63,274 bases of DNA from CAYXVF01 sp964468125 (GTDB lineage Bacteria > Myxococcota > XYA12-FULL-58-9 > CAYXVF01). The position numbers and the translations under genes were made by a program. This document shows positions 53,736 through 62,934 of this stretch, piece after piece. The number at the start of each line of letters is the position of its first letter. The stretch's first letter is position 1. Below the pieces are notes generated by a model. That model made no database searches. It saw only the letters and a list, made by a program, of their open reading frames with translations, and was not told the origin of the DNA. The stretch is taken from positions 1-63,274 of the forward strand of contig CAYXVF010000024.1 in the NCBI GenBank assembly GCA_964468125.1, read 5' to 3'.

Positions 53736-55895
53736 ATGAGCAGTCCCCTTCCACTGGAAAACTCGGGATCGGTCGCCCGGGCCGCCGGCCTTTCAGAGAC
53801 CGGCTTTGGCCTGAGCGATCTGCAACAGCGCTATCGCGTGCTGGCGAAGCTCGGCTCCGGAGGCATGGCCGATGTCTTCCTCGCCATGCAGGTCGGAGCG
53901 GAGGACTTTTCCCGTCTCGCGGTGATCAAGCGCATGCGTGCGATGCCGGACGCCAGGGAAGAAAGCGCCCGGATGTTTTTCAACGAGGCGCGAGTGGTGG
54001 CGTCGCTCAACCACCCGCACATCGTGAAAGTCTTCGACCTCGGCTGGGTCAACAAAGACATTGCGATGGCGATGGAGTACCTCGACGGCGAGAGTCTTCA
54101 CTACGTTCACGTCGAGGCGAAGAAGCGGAATCAGCACATTCCCCTGCCGGTGATTCTGAAGCTGGTCTCGGAAGCAGCGGAAGCGTTGCACTACGCCCAC
54201 AGCGCGTCGGCGTCCAACGGCCGGCCGCTCCATCTCATCCATCGCGACGTAGGGCTGCAAAACCTGCTGCTCACGCGCACCGGCTACCTCAAGATCATCG
54301 ACTTTGGCGTCGCCAAGAGCAGCACCCAGGTCGACGTGACGACGCCCGGGCTGGTCAAAGGCAAGATCCGCTACTTTGCCCCCGAGACCCTGACCCGAAA
54401 CGACGTAGATGGACGGGCGGACCTCTATGCGCTCGGACTCGTGCTCTTCGAGTTGGTGACCCTCGACCAAGCACATCCTTTCGCGTCCGACGCGACGCTC
54501 GCGGAAGTCTACGAACGGATCACCACCCACGTCTTGCCGCCGGTAACCGCGGTCCGAGACGACCTACCCATCGCATTGAATGAAGTGATCCGCAGGGCCA
54601 CAAAGATCGACCGAGACGAGCGCTTTCAGACCGGCGTCGAGCTCGCCGAAGCCCTGAGAGAGGTGGCACGGCCTCTCGGTGGCTTTGCATCGACCGCGGA
54701 AGTCGAGCGCTGGTTTCAGGAGACTTTCGCGGAGCGCTTCGAGCAACGACGTCAGTTTGAGACGAAGGCGATGGCCCGACTCGACCGTGTTGGCCCGCTC
54801 GTCGATGACGACACTCAGTTTGAGCACGAGCCACAGCGGAGTGGCGATCCGATCGGCGAGGTTGTCAAGAGCGACCCGGTGGTGGTGGAGGCGATGCCGT
54901 CGACCCGAACCGGACCCGTGCGGTGGGTCTTGGGGGCAGCTCTGGTCTTCGTGCTGTTCTTCACTGCGAGCTTCGTGATCCGGGCGAGCATGAACGAGCC
55001 CGCGGCGGTGACGCCGAAGCGTGCTGCTCCTGCTCGTAGCAATCTCCTCGTCACGTCGACGCCGCCTGGGGCGGAGGTCTTCATCGACGGTGAGACGCGC
55101 GGACGCACCAGCGCTGCAGGGGCTAGCCTTCGAATCGAGCCGGGGGTCGAGCACGATCTGCTGATTCGGCTCGAGGGCTACTACGACTACCGCATCAGCG
55201 TGGTGGGCGAGAGCTTTGGGCAGCGCCTGATCGATGCGCATCTGTTCGTCGAGCCTGAGGCGACTCCGCAGGTCGCATCACTGGCACGCGACGATCCGCG
55301 CCCGCGACGAAAGGGCCGTCGTGGCCGGGAAGCGGAGAACGAGCAGTTGGGTCGCACGACAAAGACGAGAGCGGGGCGCGAGAGCCGGCCGGCGACCGAC
55401 GGCGATCTCGGGACAGAGCCCCGCACGGAGCGCCGGGAAGCGAGACGCCGAGAACGACGCGCGGAGCGCGCACCAACCTCGGAATCCCTCGGCAACGAGC
55501 CCGTCGACGCGCCGAAGCGCTCGGTCGAAACCGCGCCCCTGCCTCCGCCTCCGCCTCCGCCTCCCGTCGACGAAGCACGGCGGGATCCGGTGATGCCTCC
55601 GAGAGGTCCGGTTACCCAATCGAGCGCGCAGCTGATGTCGCGTCGCCTTTCGGGCAAAGCCCCACGCTACCCGCGTCGGGAGCTCGAGCGGCAACTCGAA
55701 GGTACGGTGACGGCCCATGTGCAGCTCGACCGCGACGGTCGGATGCGATCATTCGAGTTCACGGACGGCTCGCCTGCTTTCAAACGAGCGGTCCGGGACG
55801 TGCTGTCGAGCTGGACCTTTCGCCCGCACGAGGTCGAGGGGATTCCCGTCGAGACCCGCGGCACCTTGGAGATCGAGTTCCGCCTCGGGCCCTGA
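53736..55895 (+). CDS. Ser/Thr kinase fused to periplasmic PEGA and TonB C-terminal domains
   Basis: 719 residues. The kinase domain (about 33-315) is intact: GSGGMADVFLA, Lys65, HRD 169-171 with Asn176 (HRDVGLQN), DFG 189-191, APE. One membrane helix follows at about 397-416, then a PEGA domain (about 434-490, STPPGAEVFIDGETRG), a basic Arg/Glu-rich linker, a run of nine prolines, and a TonB C-terminal domain (about 640-719: GKAPRYPRRELERQLEGTV, SSWTFRP). Cytoplasmic catalysis is thus joined to a domain that in TonB binds outer-membrane TonB-box proteins or peptidoglycan-spanning partners. The start follows TAGTAAAGTAGTAAAT, but no clear -35 was found. Confidence 0.92.
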   Translation: MSSPLPLENSGSVARAAGLSETGFGLSDLQQRYRVLAKLGSGGMADVFLAMQVGAEDFSRLAVIKRMRAMPDAREESARMFFNEARVVASLNHPHIVKVFDLGWVNKDIAMAMEYLDGESLHYVHVEAKKRNQHIPLPVILKLVSEAAEALHYAHSASASNGRPLHLIHRDVGLQNLLLTRTGYLKIIDFGVAKSSTQVDVTTPGLVKGKIRYFAPETLTRNDVDGRADLYALGLVLFELVTLDQAHPFASDATLAEVYERITTHVLPPVTAVRDDLPIALNEVIRRATKIDRDERFQTGVELAEALREVARPLGGFASTAEVERWFQETFAERFEQRRQFETKAMARLDRVGPLVDDDTQFEHEPQRSGDPIGEVVKSDPVVVEAMPSTRTGPVRWVLGAALVFVLFFTASFVIRASMNEPAAVTPKRAAPARSNLLVTSTPPGAEVFIDGETRGRTSAAGASLRIEPGVEHDLLIRLEGYYDYRISVVGESFGQRLIDAHLFVEPEATPQVASLARDDPRPRRKGRRGREAENEQLGRTTKTRAGRESRPATDGDLGTEPRTERREARRRERRAERAPTSESLGNEPVDAPKRSVETAPLPPPPPPPPVDEARRDPVMPPRGPVTQSSAQLMSRRLSGKAPRYPRRELERQLEGTVTAHVQLDRDGRMRSFEFTDGSPAFKRAVRDVLSSWTFRPHEVEGIPVETRGTLEIEFRLGP

Positions 55896-55925
55896 GGCGC
55901 GAGGGGCGACGCAGCACGAAGCGAA

Positions 55926-56270
55926 GAGCCACTCATCTACGCGGAGTTCGCGATCGACTGCGCGAAAGTGGCGCATCAGCTCAGCCTGAAGACCGTTGCA
56001 GTGTCGAATGGCTATGTCACGCCAGAGGCGCGCGCGGATTTCTTCAAACACATCGACGCCACCTCGATTCAGCTCAAAGGCTTCACCGAGGGGATCTACC
56101 GCGAGCTCTGCGCCGCCGAGCTCCAGCCGATACTCGATACCCTCGCCTATCTGGTCAAAGAAACCGGCGTGTGGCTGGAGGTGAGCGCAAGGCTGATTCC
56201 ACGAATGAACGACTCGCTTCGAGAAGTTCAGGCCATGGTCGACTGGATCGAGAAGAACCTGGGGCGCGAG
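55926..56270 (+). pseudogene. Internal fragment of an AmrS-type radical SAM gene (AmmeMemoRadiSam system)
   Basis: Open frame reading EEPLIYAEFAIDCAKVAHQL, then KTVAVSNGYVTPEARADFF, LCAAELQPILDTLAYL and TGVWLEVSARLIPRMNDS. This matches the middle-to-late part of AmrS/PflA-like radical SAM proteins. The N-terminal third with the CxxxCxxC cluster motif and the C-terminal end are absent, and no proper start codon precedes it. It begins about 30 nt after the kinase stop and runs directly into a GlgX-like fragment in another frame, so it is a relic or an assembly chimera. Confidence 0.65.
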
Positions 56271-56272
56271 GT

Positions 56273-56480
56273 TGCTACGCCAACCACTCGGGCACCAGCA
56301 ACGTGCTCAACGCGAACCACGCGGTGGTCCGACGCATGGTTCGCGACAGCCTGCACTACTGGGTGCAGGTGATGCACGTGGATGGATTTCGATTCGACCT
56401 GGCGTCGATTCTCTCTCGCAACGAGGACGGCCGTTTCGTCCAGGGACTCATCCGCCTGCGCTGGCTGCGAGACGAGGTCC
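56273..56480 (+). pseudogene. Fragments of a glycogen debranching enzyme (GlgX-like) gene
   Basis: In a frame shifted by one from the preceding AmrS fragment, the sequence reads YANHSGTSNVLNANHAVVRR, then SLHYWVQVMHVDGFRFDLAS, the catalytic Asp segment of GlgX/isoamylase. It then jumps from NEDG to RFVQGLIRLR, which resembles the C-terminal part of GlgX, implying an internal deletion of several hundred codons. From about 56481 to 56632 the frame stays open but I recognise nothing. No complete gene is possible. Confidence 0.6.
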
Positions 56481-56632
56481 GCACCGGGACCCGAACGCCC
56501 CTCTTCGAGCTCTCCCGTCGAGTGCGCGTAGCCGCGGGATCCGCAAACACCTGCATCGACTTCACCTTCGACTCGGGCGGCGATATCGCGCCTGGCGCGG
56601 CCGGTTCACGGCGGTGGGAATCGAATGAGCGC

Positions 56633-57175
56633 CTAGAGCGCCGCCTGAAAATGTCGGTAGGTGTCCTCATCGAAGAGGTAGAAGAGCACGCGCTCGAGGT
56701 GGCCCGCCTCGCGTCGAAGCTCGTCGCAGACGGTGTCGATGGCGATCGGGGCGGCCCGATCGATCGGAAAGCCGTAGACGCCGGTGCTGATCGAAGGCAG
56801 GGCGATACTCACCGAATGCAGCTCGACCGCTCGTCTAATGCTCGCGCGGTAGGCGCTCGCGAGAAGCGCGTCCTCGCCCCGCTCTCCCCCTCGCCAGATC
56901 GGTCCCACCGCATGAACCACATATTGGGTCCCGCGCGCGGCGAGAGCGTAGGCCGACGTACTGACCGCGTCGCCGGTGGGGCAGCCGTGAAAATCGCGGA
57001 GGGACTCGAGCAGCTCCGGGCCGGCGGCGCGATGCACCGCGCCGTCGACGCCACCACCGCCGGCGAGCTGGGCGTTCGCCGCGGTCACGATCACCTCCGT
57101 GCCCGCGGCGACGATGTCCCCTCGCTCCAGACCGAGGATGACCGCGGTGGAGTCGACGGTGAAGCGTTCACTCAT
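56633..57175 (-). CDS. Macro-domain protein (ADP-ribose-binding)
   Basis: 180 residues, a complete Appr-1-pp-processing macro domain. Visible are RGDIVAAGTEVIVTAANAQL, the ADP-ribose loop AGGGGVDGAVHRAAG, the segment GDAVSTSAYALAARGTQYVVH and the second loop ALPSISTGVYGFP. Such proteins hydrolyse ADP-ribose derivatives or deacetylate O-acetyl-ADP-ribose. The start at MSERFTVDS is preferred over an upstream ATG at 57211. No partner ADP-ribosyltransferase is adjacent. Confidence 0.92.
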   Translation of the reverse strand: MSERFTVDSTAVILGLERGDIVAAGTEVIVTAANAQLAGGGGVDGAVHRAAGPELLESLRDFHGCPTGDAVSTSAYALAARGTQYVVHAVGPIWRGGERGEDALLASAYRASIRRAVELHSVSIALPSISTGVYGFPIDRAAPIAIDTVCDELRREAGHLERVLFYLFDEDTYRHFQAAL

Positions 57176-57283
57176 CCGCCGAGGATGCGATCGAGGCCGC
57201 GACGATCGCAACCCCGATCACGGTCCAGTTGCCCAGGCACTGAACGCGAGCTCCGGCTGCCGGGTGCGACTGTCGTCTCGCGG

Positions 57284-57314
57284 TTGTGGCTCCGGGCGTG
57301 GGGCATGATAGAAG
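57284..57314 (+). promoter_or_regulatory. Candidate promoter of the DUF3604 operon
   Basis: TTGTGG (57284-57289), 19-bp spacer, TAGAAG (57309-57314), 7 nt to the ATG at 57322. The spacer is long, so this is weaker than the other leaderless candidates. Confidence 0.25.
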
Positions 57315-57321
57315 CCGGTCG

Positions 57322-59328
57322 ATGAGACGCGCGTTTCTTCTCTCGCTGATGGTGTTGGCCGGGGCCTGCAAGGACGACGGGGAGCCGGTGCCGCTCCCGC
57401 AGGTCGAGCCGCCGGACGAGCTCGGGCGCTGCGCGGATTTCGACGAGAACCGCCAGCTCCTCTGGGGAGACCTGCACGTACACACCGAGCTGTCCTTTGA
57501 CGCCAACATGCAGGGCACCCGAACCACCCAGGCCGACGCCTACGCCTTCGCGCGCGGCGCGCCAATCTCCCTGCAGCCCTACGACGCAGAAGGCAACGCG
57601 ACGCGCACCGTGCAAATCGACCGGCCCCTCGACTTCGTCATGCTGAGCGACCACGCCGAGTTCTTGAGTACGATCGAGCTCTGCAACGATCCGAGCTCCC
57701 CCGCCGCCGACTCGCGCCAATGTCAGGACTACCGCGAGGCCAACGCCTTCGACGCGGACCCCACCGACGTGAATTTCATCTTCGTAGAGATCAACGGGCT
57801 CACCGCATTCCCGCCGGCGAGCGCCGGCTACCCGGAGCTGTGCGGCCCCGATGACACTCTCTGTCTCAAGGCGGGGATGGATGTGTGGGAGCGGGTGGTG
57901 GAGGGAGCGGATGCGGCCTACGACCGCAGCGAGAGCTGCACCTTCACCGCCTTTCCGGGCTACGAGTGGACCGGGGGGCCCGCCGCCCGCAACCTGCACC
58001 GCAACGTCATGTTCAAGAACCGCAGCGCGCCAGCGCTTCCCTATAGCTACCTCGACGAGCCCACCGTGGAAGGGCTCTGGGCGCGCCTCGACGAATTCTG
58101 CCTCGGCGCGAGAAACGGCTGCGACGTGCTCACGATCCCACACAACACGAATCTCTCCGCCGGCACCTATTTTGAGAATGCGATGGCCGACGGCAGCCCC
58201 TTTGATGCGGAATACGTCGCCACCCGAAACCGCATGGAGCCACTTCTCGAGATCTACCAACACAAAGGAGCCTCTGAGTGTTTGCCGGGAAGCACCCATT
58301 CGGACGAGCAATGCGGCTTCGAGGTCATCCCCTTCGCAAACCTCGCGGCGGCGAACCAGGAGATCATCGGCGAGCCGGACGCCCGGGGCTTTGTGCGCGA
58401 AGCACTAGGCGAAGGGCTGCGTCTCGAAGCGAGCCTTGGGATCAATCCGTTTCAGCACGGCTTTGTCGGCGGCACGGACACGCACATCTCCGCCTCCGGT
58501 CAGGTCGCCGAGGGCGACTTCCCGGGACACGGGGGCGCGGGACAGCCGAACCGGTTCTTGCCCGCACCGGACGGGTTCCCGGACATCGAGTTCTTGAGCC
58601 CGGGTGGGCTGACCGCGGTGTGGGCCGAGGAGAACGCGCGCGAGGCAATCTTCGGCGCGCTCAAACGCAAGGAGACCTTTGCCACGAGCGGGCCGCGGAT
58701 CGCGGTGCGGTTCTTTGGTGGGTTCGGCTTTGGTGCGTCGATCTGCGACGCTGCGGACCTCGCCGCCCGCGGCTACGAAGACGGCGTGCCCATGGGTGGC
58801 GTTCTGCCGGAGGGCAGCGGCGCGCCGAGTTTTGTCGTGTCCGCGAGCCAGGACGTCGCGGGCGCCCCGCTGCAGCGGATTCAGATCGTGAAGGGCTGGC
58901 TCGAAGGCGACAGCTACCAGACCGCCGTCTTCGAGGTCGCCGGTGACCCGAACAACGGCGCGAGCGTGGATCTCACGACCTGCACCCCCGAAGGCGCGGG
59001 CTTCGCGGACCTGTGCGCCGTATGGAGCGACCCGGACTTCGACCCGAGCGAACGCGCGTTCTACTACGCGCGCGTGCTCGAGAACCCCACCTGCCGCTGG
59101 ACGACGCGACAATGCGTGGCCGCGGACTACGACTGCGACACCCCGACGCGCCCGATCGACTTCGACTGCTGCGACCCCGCCGTCGGCCTCGAGGTCGCAG
59201 CCTGCGACACCGTAGACTGCACGGACCCGAGCACGCTGCCCGCATCCGACGCGCGCTGCTGCATTCCCTGGGTGGAGGCCGTGCTGCAGGAGCGCGCGTG
59301 GACCTCGCCGATCTGGGTGCAGCCGTGA
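57322..59328 (+). CDS. DUF3604 lipoprotein with PHP-like metal-binding motifs
   Basis: 668 residues. A lipoprotein signal with LAGAC places the acylated Cys at 16. The body matches DUF3604: GDLHVHTELSFDA (His52, His54), MLSDHAEF, TIPHNTN, GGTDTH and FATSGPRI, which mirror PHP-type metal ligands and suggest a hydrolase. It is Cys-rich towards the C-terminus. It is coupled by a GTGA overlap to a prolyl isomerase and then a HupE-like protein, an arrangement I recall seeing together in other genomes. The natural substrate is unknown. Confidence 0.88.
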   Translation: MRRAFLLSLMVLAGACKDDGEPVPLPQVEPPDELGRCADFDENRQLLWGDLHVHTELSFDANMQGTRTTQADAYAFARGAPISLQPYDAEGNATRTVQIDRPLDFVMLSDHAEFLSTIELCNDPSSPAADSRQCQDYREANAFDADPTDVNFIFVEINGLTAFPPASAGYPELCGPDDTLCLKAGMDVWERVVEGADAAYDRSESCTFTAFPGYEWTGGPAARNLHRNVMFKNRSAPALPYSYLDEPTVEGLWARLDEFCLGARNGCDVLTIPHNTNLSAGTYFENAMADGSPFDAEYVATRNRMEPLLEIYQHKGASECLPGSTHSDEQCGFEVIPFANLAAANQEIIGEPDARGFVREALGEGLRLEASLGINPFQHGFVGGTDTHISASGQVAEGDFPGHGGAGQPNRFLPAPDGFPDIEFLSPGGLTAVWAEENAREAIFGALKRKETFATSGPRIAVRFFGGFGFGASICDAADLAARGYEDGVPMGGVLPEGSGAPSFVVSASQDVAGAPLQRIQIVKGWLEGDSYQTAVFEVAGDPNNGASVDLTTCTPEGAGFADLCAVWSDPDFDPSERAFYYARVLENPTCRWTTRQCVAADYDCDTPTRPIDFDCCDPAVGLEVAACDTVDCTDPSTLPASDARCCIPWVEAVLQERAWTSPIWVQP

Positions 59329-60200
59329 CCGCCCGTCGCCTCGCGATCTACTTCGCCCTCGGAGGACTACTCTTTGTGGGGCAGGGCCTCTGGGCCCGGA
59401 TCACGGCTGCGCCCCCGGAGCTGGTCGTCCGCGTCGCCGCGGATGCGAGCGACAGCGCCGTCGAACGAGCAGTGGAGGAGTCGATTCTCCTGGAGGAGGC
59501 GCGCCGACGCGGATGGGACGCGACCGACCCGGTGGCGGCGAGTCATCTGGTGCAAACGATGCGCTTCGTGGACCCCGCGCTCGCTGGCGACGACGCCGCG
59601 GCCCTCGCCCGGGCGGTCGAGCTCCGCATGCACGAAAGCGACCCGGTCGTGCGTGCGCGCCTGCTCTACCGCGCACGCCGGGCGCTCGCCTCGGTCCCCC
59701 GAAGCCGCTACCCCACGCGGGATGCGCTAGAAGCCCATCTCGCCGCTCACCCGGAGCGTTTTCGCCGTCCGGCACAGCTCGAGCTCGATCACGTCTTTTT
59801 GAGCGCAACGCGACGGGGTGAAGACGTCGAGCGAGACGCCACCGCGGTGCTGCACGAGCTCCGCGCGGGCGCGCAACCAGAGTCCCTCGGCGACTCGCTT
59901 CCGGACTTGCGACGACGCGAGCGCACGACCCTGCGCAAGCTCGCTGAGCGCTATGGCGAGGACCTCGCCAAGGCGTTGACAAACGCACCCGACGGTGAAT
60001 GGCTGGAACCGGTGGCTTCGGTCTACGGACGCCACCTATTGCGGGTGAACGCACGCATCGAAGCGCGGGTCCCGGCGCTCGAGACCATCCTCGACGAGGT
60101 GCGCGAGGATCGGATGCGAGAGCTCTCGAACGCGATCAGACGCGAGCGTCTGACGGCACTGCGCGATCACTACGCGATTCGGGTGGTGCGCAACCGATGA
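59325..60200 (+). CDS. Membrane-anchored parvulin-type peptidyl-prolyl isomerase
   Basis: 291 residues, GTG start overlapping the DUF3604 stop. One N-terminal membrane helix (about 7-24), a helical chaperone-like region (about 50-145), and a parvulin-like domain (about 145-245: ELDHVFLSATRRGEDV, GDSLPDLRRRERTTLRKLAERYG, WLEPVASVYGRHLLRVN), then a helical tail. It probably assists folding of the neighbouring lipoprotein or other exported proteins. Overlaps the next gene by ATGA. Confidence 0.82.
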   Translation: MTARRLAIYFALGGLLFVGQGLWARITAAPPELVVRVAADASDSAVERAVEESILLEEARRRGWDATDPVAASHLVQTMRFVDPALAGDDAAALARAVELRMHESDPVVRARLLYRARRALASVPRSRYPTRDALEAHLAAHPERFRRPAQLELDHVFLSATRRGEDVERDATAVLHELRAGAQPESLGDSLPDLRRRERTTLRKLAERYGEDLAKALTNAPDGEWLEPVASVYGRHLLRVNARIEARVPALETILDEVREDRMRELSNAIRRERLTALRDHYAIRVVRNR

Positions 60201-61192
60201 GGGCCACGGTTTGGCTGCCGGCGCTCTTCGCCCTGCTCTTCTGCGCCCCGATTTCAGCGCACCCTCTCGCGCCTTCGGTCCTGTCCTTCGTGCAGGAAGA
60301 CGGCGACCGAATCGACATGCGCTGGCGCTCACCCGCAGCGCGGCCGGTAGGCGAGCAACTGAGCCCCCGCATTCCCGAAGGCTGCCGACTGGACGGCGAG
60401 ACGCGGCGAAGTCTGGAGGACGGAGCACTGCTTCAGAGCTGGCTGCTCTCCTGCTCCGGTGGTGGACTGAGTGGCAAGACGATCGGTGTACGCGGCATCG
60501 AGCAGAGCAGTCTGTCGGTGGTGGTGCGCTGGGTCCCCCGCGACGGACCGACCGCGTCGAGACTCATCGATGCGCGCGCGCCCACGGTCGTGTTTGCGGA
60601 GGAGCGGGCTACCGGAGCCTTTCCGGCGTACCTCGCGCTCGGAGTCGAGCACCTGCTCACGGGCTGGGACCACATCGCGTTCGTGTTGGGCCTGATGCTG
60701 CTGATCGGCTGGCGGCGCAAGCTGGTCGTCGCGATCACCTCTTTCACCCTGGGCCACAGCATCACCCTCGCCCTCGCCGTTCTGGGCATCGTGCGGGTTC
60801 CGAGCGCGCCGGTGGAGATTCTGATCGCCGCGAGCCTGCTCGTTCTCGCCCTCGAGATCCATCAGGGCGAAGCCGGCTGGGTGAGCCGCCATCCCTGGAC
60901 CCTCCCCGGCGGTCTCGGTCTCCTCCACGGACTGGGCTTCGCGTCGGTGATGCGCGAGGCCGGCCTCCCATCGGACGAGATCCCGATCGCGCTCCTCGGC
61001 TTCAATTTGGGGGTCGAGGTGGGCCAGCTCCTTCTCGTGGCCGCGGTCGGTGCCGTCTACGTGCTCGGTCGGGCAGTGCTGCGCCGCGGCGAGGGACTGA
61101 GGCCGCCACGAGCCCTGTGGGCTCACGCGCTCGGCGCGATCGCGTCCTTTTGGATCTTGGAGCGAACCTGGGGGGTGCTTCTGAAGCTTTGA
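60197..61192 (+). CDS. HupE/UreJ-family membrane protein
   Basis: 331 residues. A signal peptide (about 1-21), an extracytoplasmic beta domain of about 125 residues, then six or so helices with the HupE/UreJ_2 motifs GVEHLLTGWDHIAFVLGL, FTLGHSITLALA and GLLHGLGFASVM. The His-rich helices suggest metal (nickel or cobalt) handling in related proteins. It ends the three-gene operon. Confidence 0.88.
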   Translation: MRATVWLPALFALLFCAPISAHPLAPSVLSFVQEDGDRIDMRWRSPAARPVGEQLSPRIPEGCRLDGETRRSLEDGALLQSWLLSCSGGGLSGKTIGVRGIEQSSLSVVVRWVPRDGPTASRLIDARAPTVVFAEERATGAFPAYLALGVEHLLTGWDHIAFVLGLMLLIGWRRKLVVAITSFTLGHSITLALAVLGIVRVPSAPVEILIAASLLVLALEIHQGEAGWVSRHPWTLPGGLGLLHGLGFASVMREAGLPSDEIPIALLGFNLGVEVGQLLLVAAVGAVYVLGRAVLRRGEGLRPPRALWAHALGAIASFWILERTWGVLLKL

Positions 61193-61309
61193 GTGCCCCG
61201 CCCCGTCAGACCCATTGCGCTGGCTCGGCATTGTGTACTACGCCAGCGAGAAATCGGGCTCGAGAGCCGCAGCCTCAACGACGGGGCGCTTCACCGAGGA
61301 GCAGTGAGA

Positions 61310-62017
61310 ATGAGATTTGCGCGTGCACTGATGACCGCGAGCTTGGTGGGTGCGCTGGCTCTCGCCGGCTGTGGCGATGACAACGGCGACGGTGACAACA
61401 CCGGCGATAGCGGCAACAGCAATACGAACATGAACACGAACGACAACGGCAACGCGAACGGCAACGACAACGAGACGCCGGCCGCCTGCGGCGAAGGCGA
61501 AGCGCTCGATTCGAGCTTCACCACCGCCACCGCCACCGCCACCTGCCTCGCGTTCGGTGCGATCACCGTCCCCCTCGATGTGACGCTGGCGGCGGCTCCG
61601 GTGGGGGCGGTCAACGCGGGCGCTCCGACCGACGTCGAAGTGCAGGTCGAGCTGACCCTCCCCGAAGACGTCATCGCGACCTTGGGCTCCCTCGTGGACA
61701 CGTCGGTGATCAGCGAGGCTTCGGCGGACGTCGACTCGGGCGAATCGACCACCTCGGTCAACGTGCCAGCGACCGTGCCCTGCTCGGTCGACTTCAGCCA
61801 GGATCCAGACGGCAACGGCGCGGTCGGCCCCGTCGTGGTCCCCACGCCGAAGGTGACCCAAGCCTGGACCGAAAGCGGCGGCAGCCTGGTGGTTCAGCTG
61901 ACCGACGTGACCTTTAACATCGCCTCGCCGGTGCCTCTGGCGCTCTCGACCAAAGGCTCCATGCCGGCGTGCACCTGGGACGACGCCATTCCGTCGGTGA
62001 GCTTCGACGTGCCCTGA
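61310..62017 (+). CDS. Lipoprotein with Asn/Gly/Asp-rich linker
   Basis: 235 residues. Ribosome site GAGGAG 9 nt before the ATG. Lipobox LALAGC with Cys21. Then a 35-residue low-complexity Asn/Asp/Gly/Thr linker and a beta-rich domain with four cysteines. Unknown function. The upstream gap 61193-61309 contains TTGCGC (61215-61220) followed 15 bp later by TACTAC, a possible promoter with a normal-length leader, unlike its neighbours. Confidence 0.75.
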   Translation: MRFARALMTASLVGALALAGCGDDNGDGDNTGDSGNSNTNMNTNDNGNANGNDNETPAACGEGEALDSSFTTATATATCLAFGAITVPLDVTLAAAPVGAVNAGAPTDVEVQVELTLPEDVIATLGSLVDTSVISEASADVDSGESTTSVNVPATVPCSVDFSQDPDGNGAVGPVVVPTPKVTQAWTESGGSLVVQLTDVTFNIASPVPLALSTKGSMPACTWDDAIPSVSFDVP

Positions 62018-62072
62018 CGGGCGTTCGCGGCACTGGCCCGCACATGCGATCGCGCGCCGCTCGAGTGACTCG

Positions 62073-62348
62073 ATGAAGCATCACCTAACCCAGCTTCTTG
62101 GCGTCAGCGCGGTCTTGTTTGTGCTCGCATTCTTTCTCGACCCGCGCGGAGTCGCGATCGTGGTCCAGCGCTACATGCTTTAGATCGCGCTCGTCGCGTC
62201 GATCGGGTTGCTCGCCGAAAACCGCCGCTTCGCTCTGGCCGTCGTGCTCTTTGCGATTGTGGTGAGCGCCGACGCAGACCTCACCGCGCTGCGCCCGACA
62301 CTCATTGAAATAACGTCTCTCGCCACGATCAGCCCAACCGCCGACGAC
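62073..62348 (+). pseudogene. Broken membrane-protein gene with an in-frame TAG
   Basis: ATG 62073 opens a frame with a strong hydrophobic segment (LLGVSAVLFVLAFFLD) that meets TAG at 62181. The same frame continues past the stop with another membrane-like, codon-biased stretch (IALVASIGLLAENRRFALAV, then VLFAIVVSADADLTALRP) and dissolves near 62340. No family recognised. It looks like a nonsense-inactivated gene that is also truncated. Confidence 0.4.
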
Positions 62349-62349
62349 G

Positions 62350-62934
62350 TGGTACCGCTACTCCCCCGGCGCGGAAAACCTCGACGAAGATCGGCAGCCA
62401 CTGCCCTATTCCGATTCGGCCAACATCTACGTCTTGCTCGAGAATCGCGTGGGCGAAACCGTCGAGCGCGTCGCCACCGGTTGGTTGCGTACGGAGGTCG
62501 AGGTGACCGACTGGACCCAGGTGTCCGTCGGCTTGGTCTACGGCGATCTGGGTCCGAACGCGCCGAGCTACGCCCTGCCCCGTCCTGACGAGAGCTTCGC
62601 GCTGGAGGGCCGTGAGCCAGTGCTGATGGAGCTCGCCCATGAGCTCCGCAAGGACGAGAGCTTCGGTCCGATGGTGCTCGACGATCCGGAGCTTCTCGGT
62701 GTCGACGCCTTCGCTGATTCGGCGATCGTGATCCGATTCCTCTTCAAGACCCGCCCGCTCGACCGTTGGACCGTGAAGCGCGAGTTGTTGCGTCGCATCA
62801 AGCTGCGCTTCGATGAGCTCGGGATCGAAATCCCCTTTCCACACCGCACCGTCTATCACCGCGACCTGGAGCTCGGTCCCGGCGGATCCGGGGAAAGCGG
62901 CGCCACGAACGCCGAGAGGAGCCCCAAATGCTGA
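62350..62934 (+). pseudogene. Chimeric remnant ending in the C-terminal domain of an MscS-type channel
   Basis: A frame shifted relative to the preceding remnant encodes an unrecognised segment (WYRYSPGAENLDEDRQPLPY and onward, to about 62610). It then continues without interruption into MELAHELRKDESFGPMVLDD, PELLGVDAFADSAIVIRFLF, RRIKLRFDELGIEIPFPHRT, the cytoplasmic C-terminal domain of small-conductance mechanosensitive channels. The MscS membrane helices and beta domain are missing, so it cannot form a channel. In-frame TTG at 62434 could start a shorter product. Confidence 0.5.
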
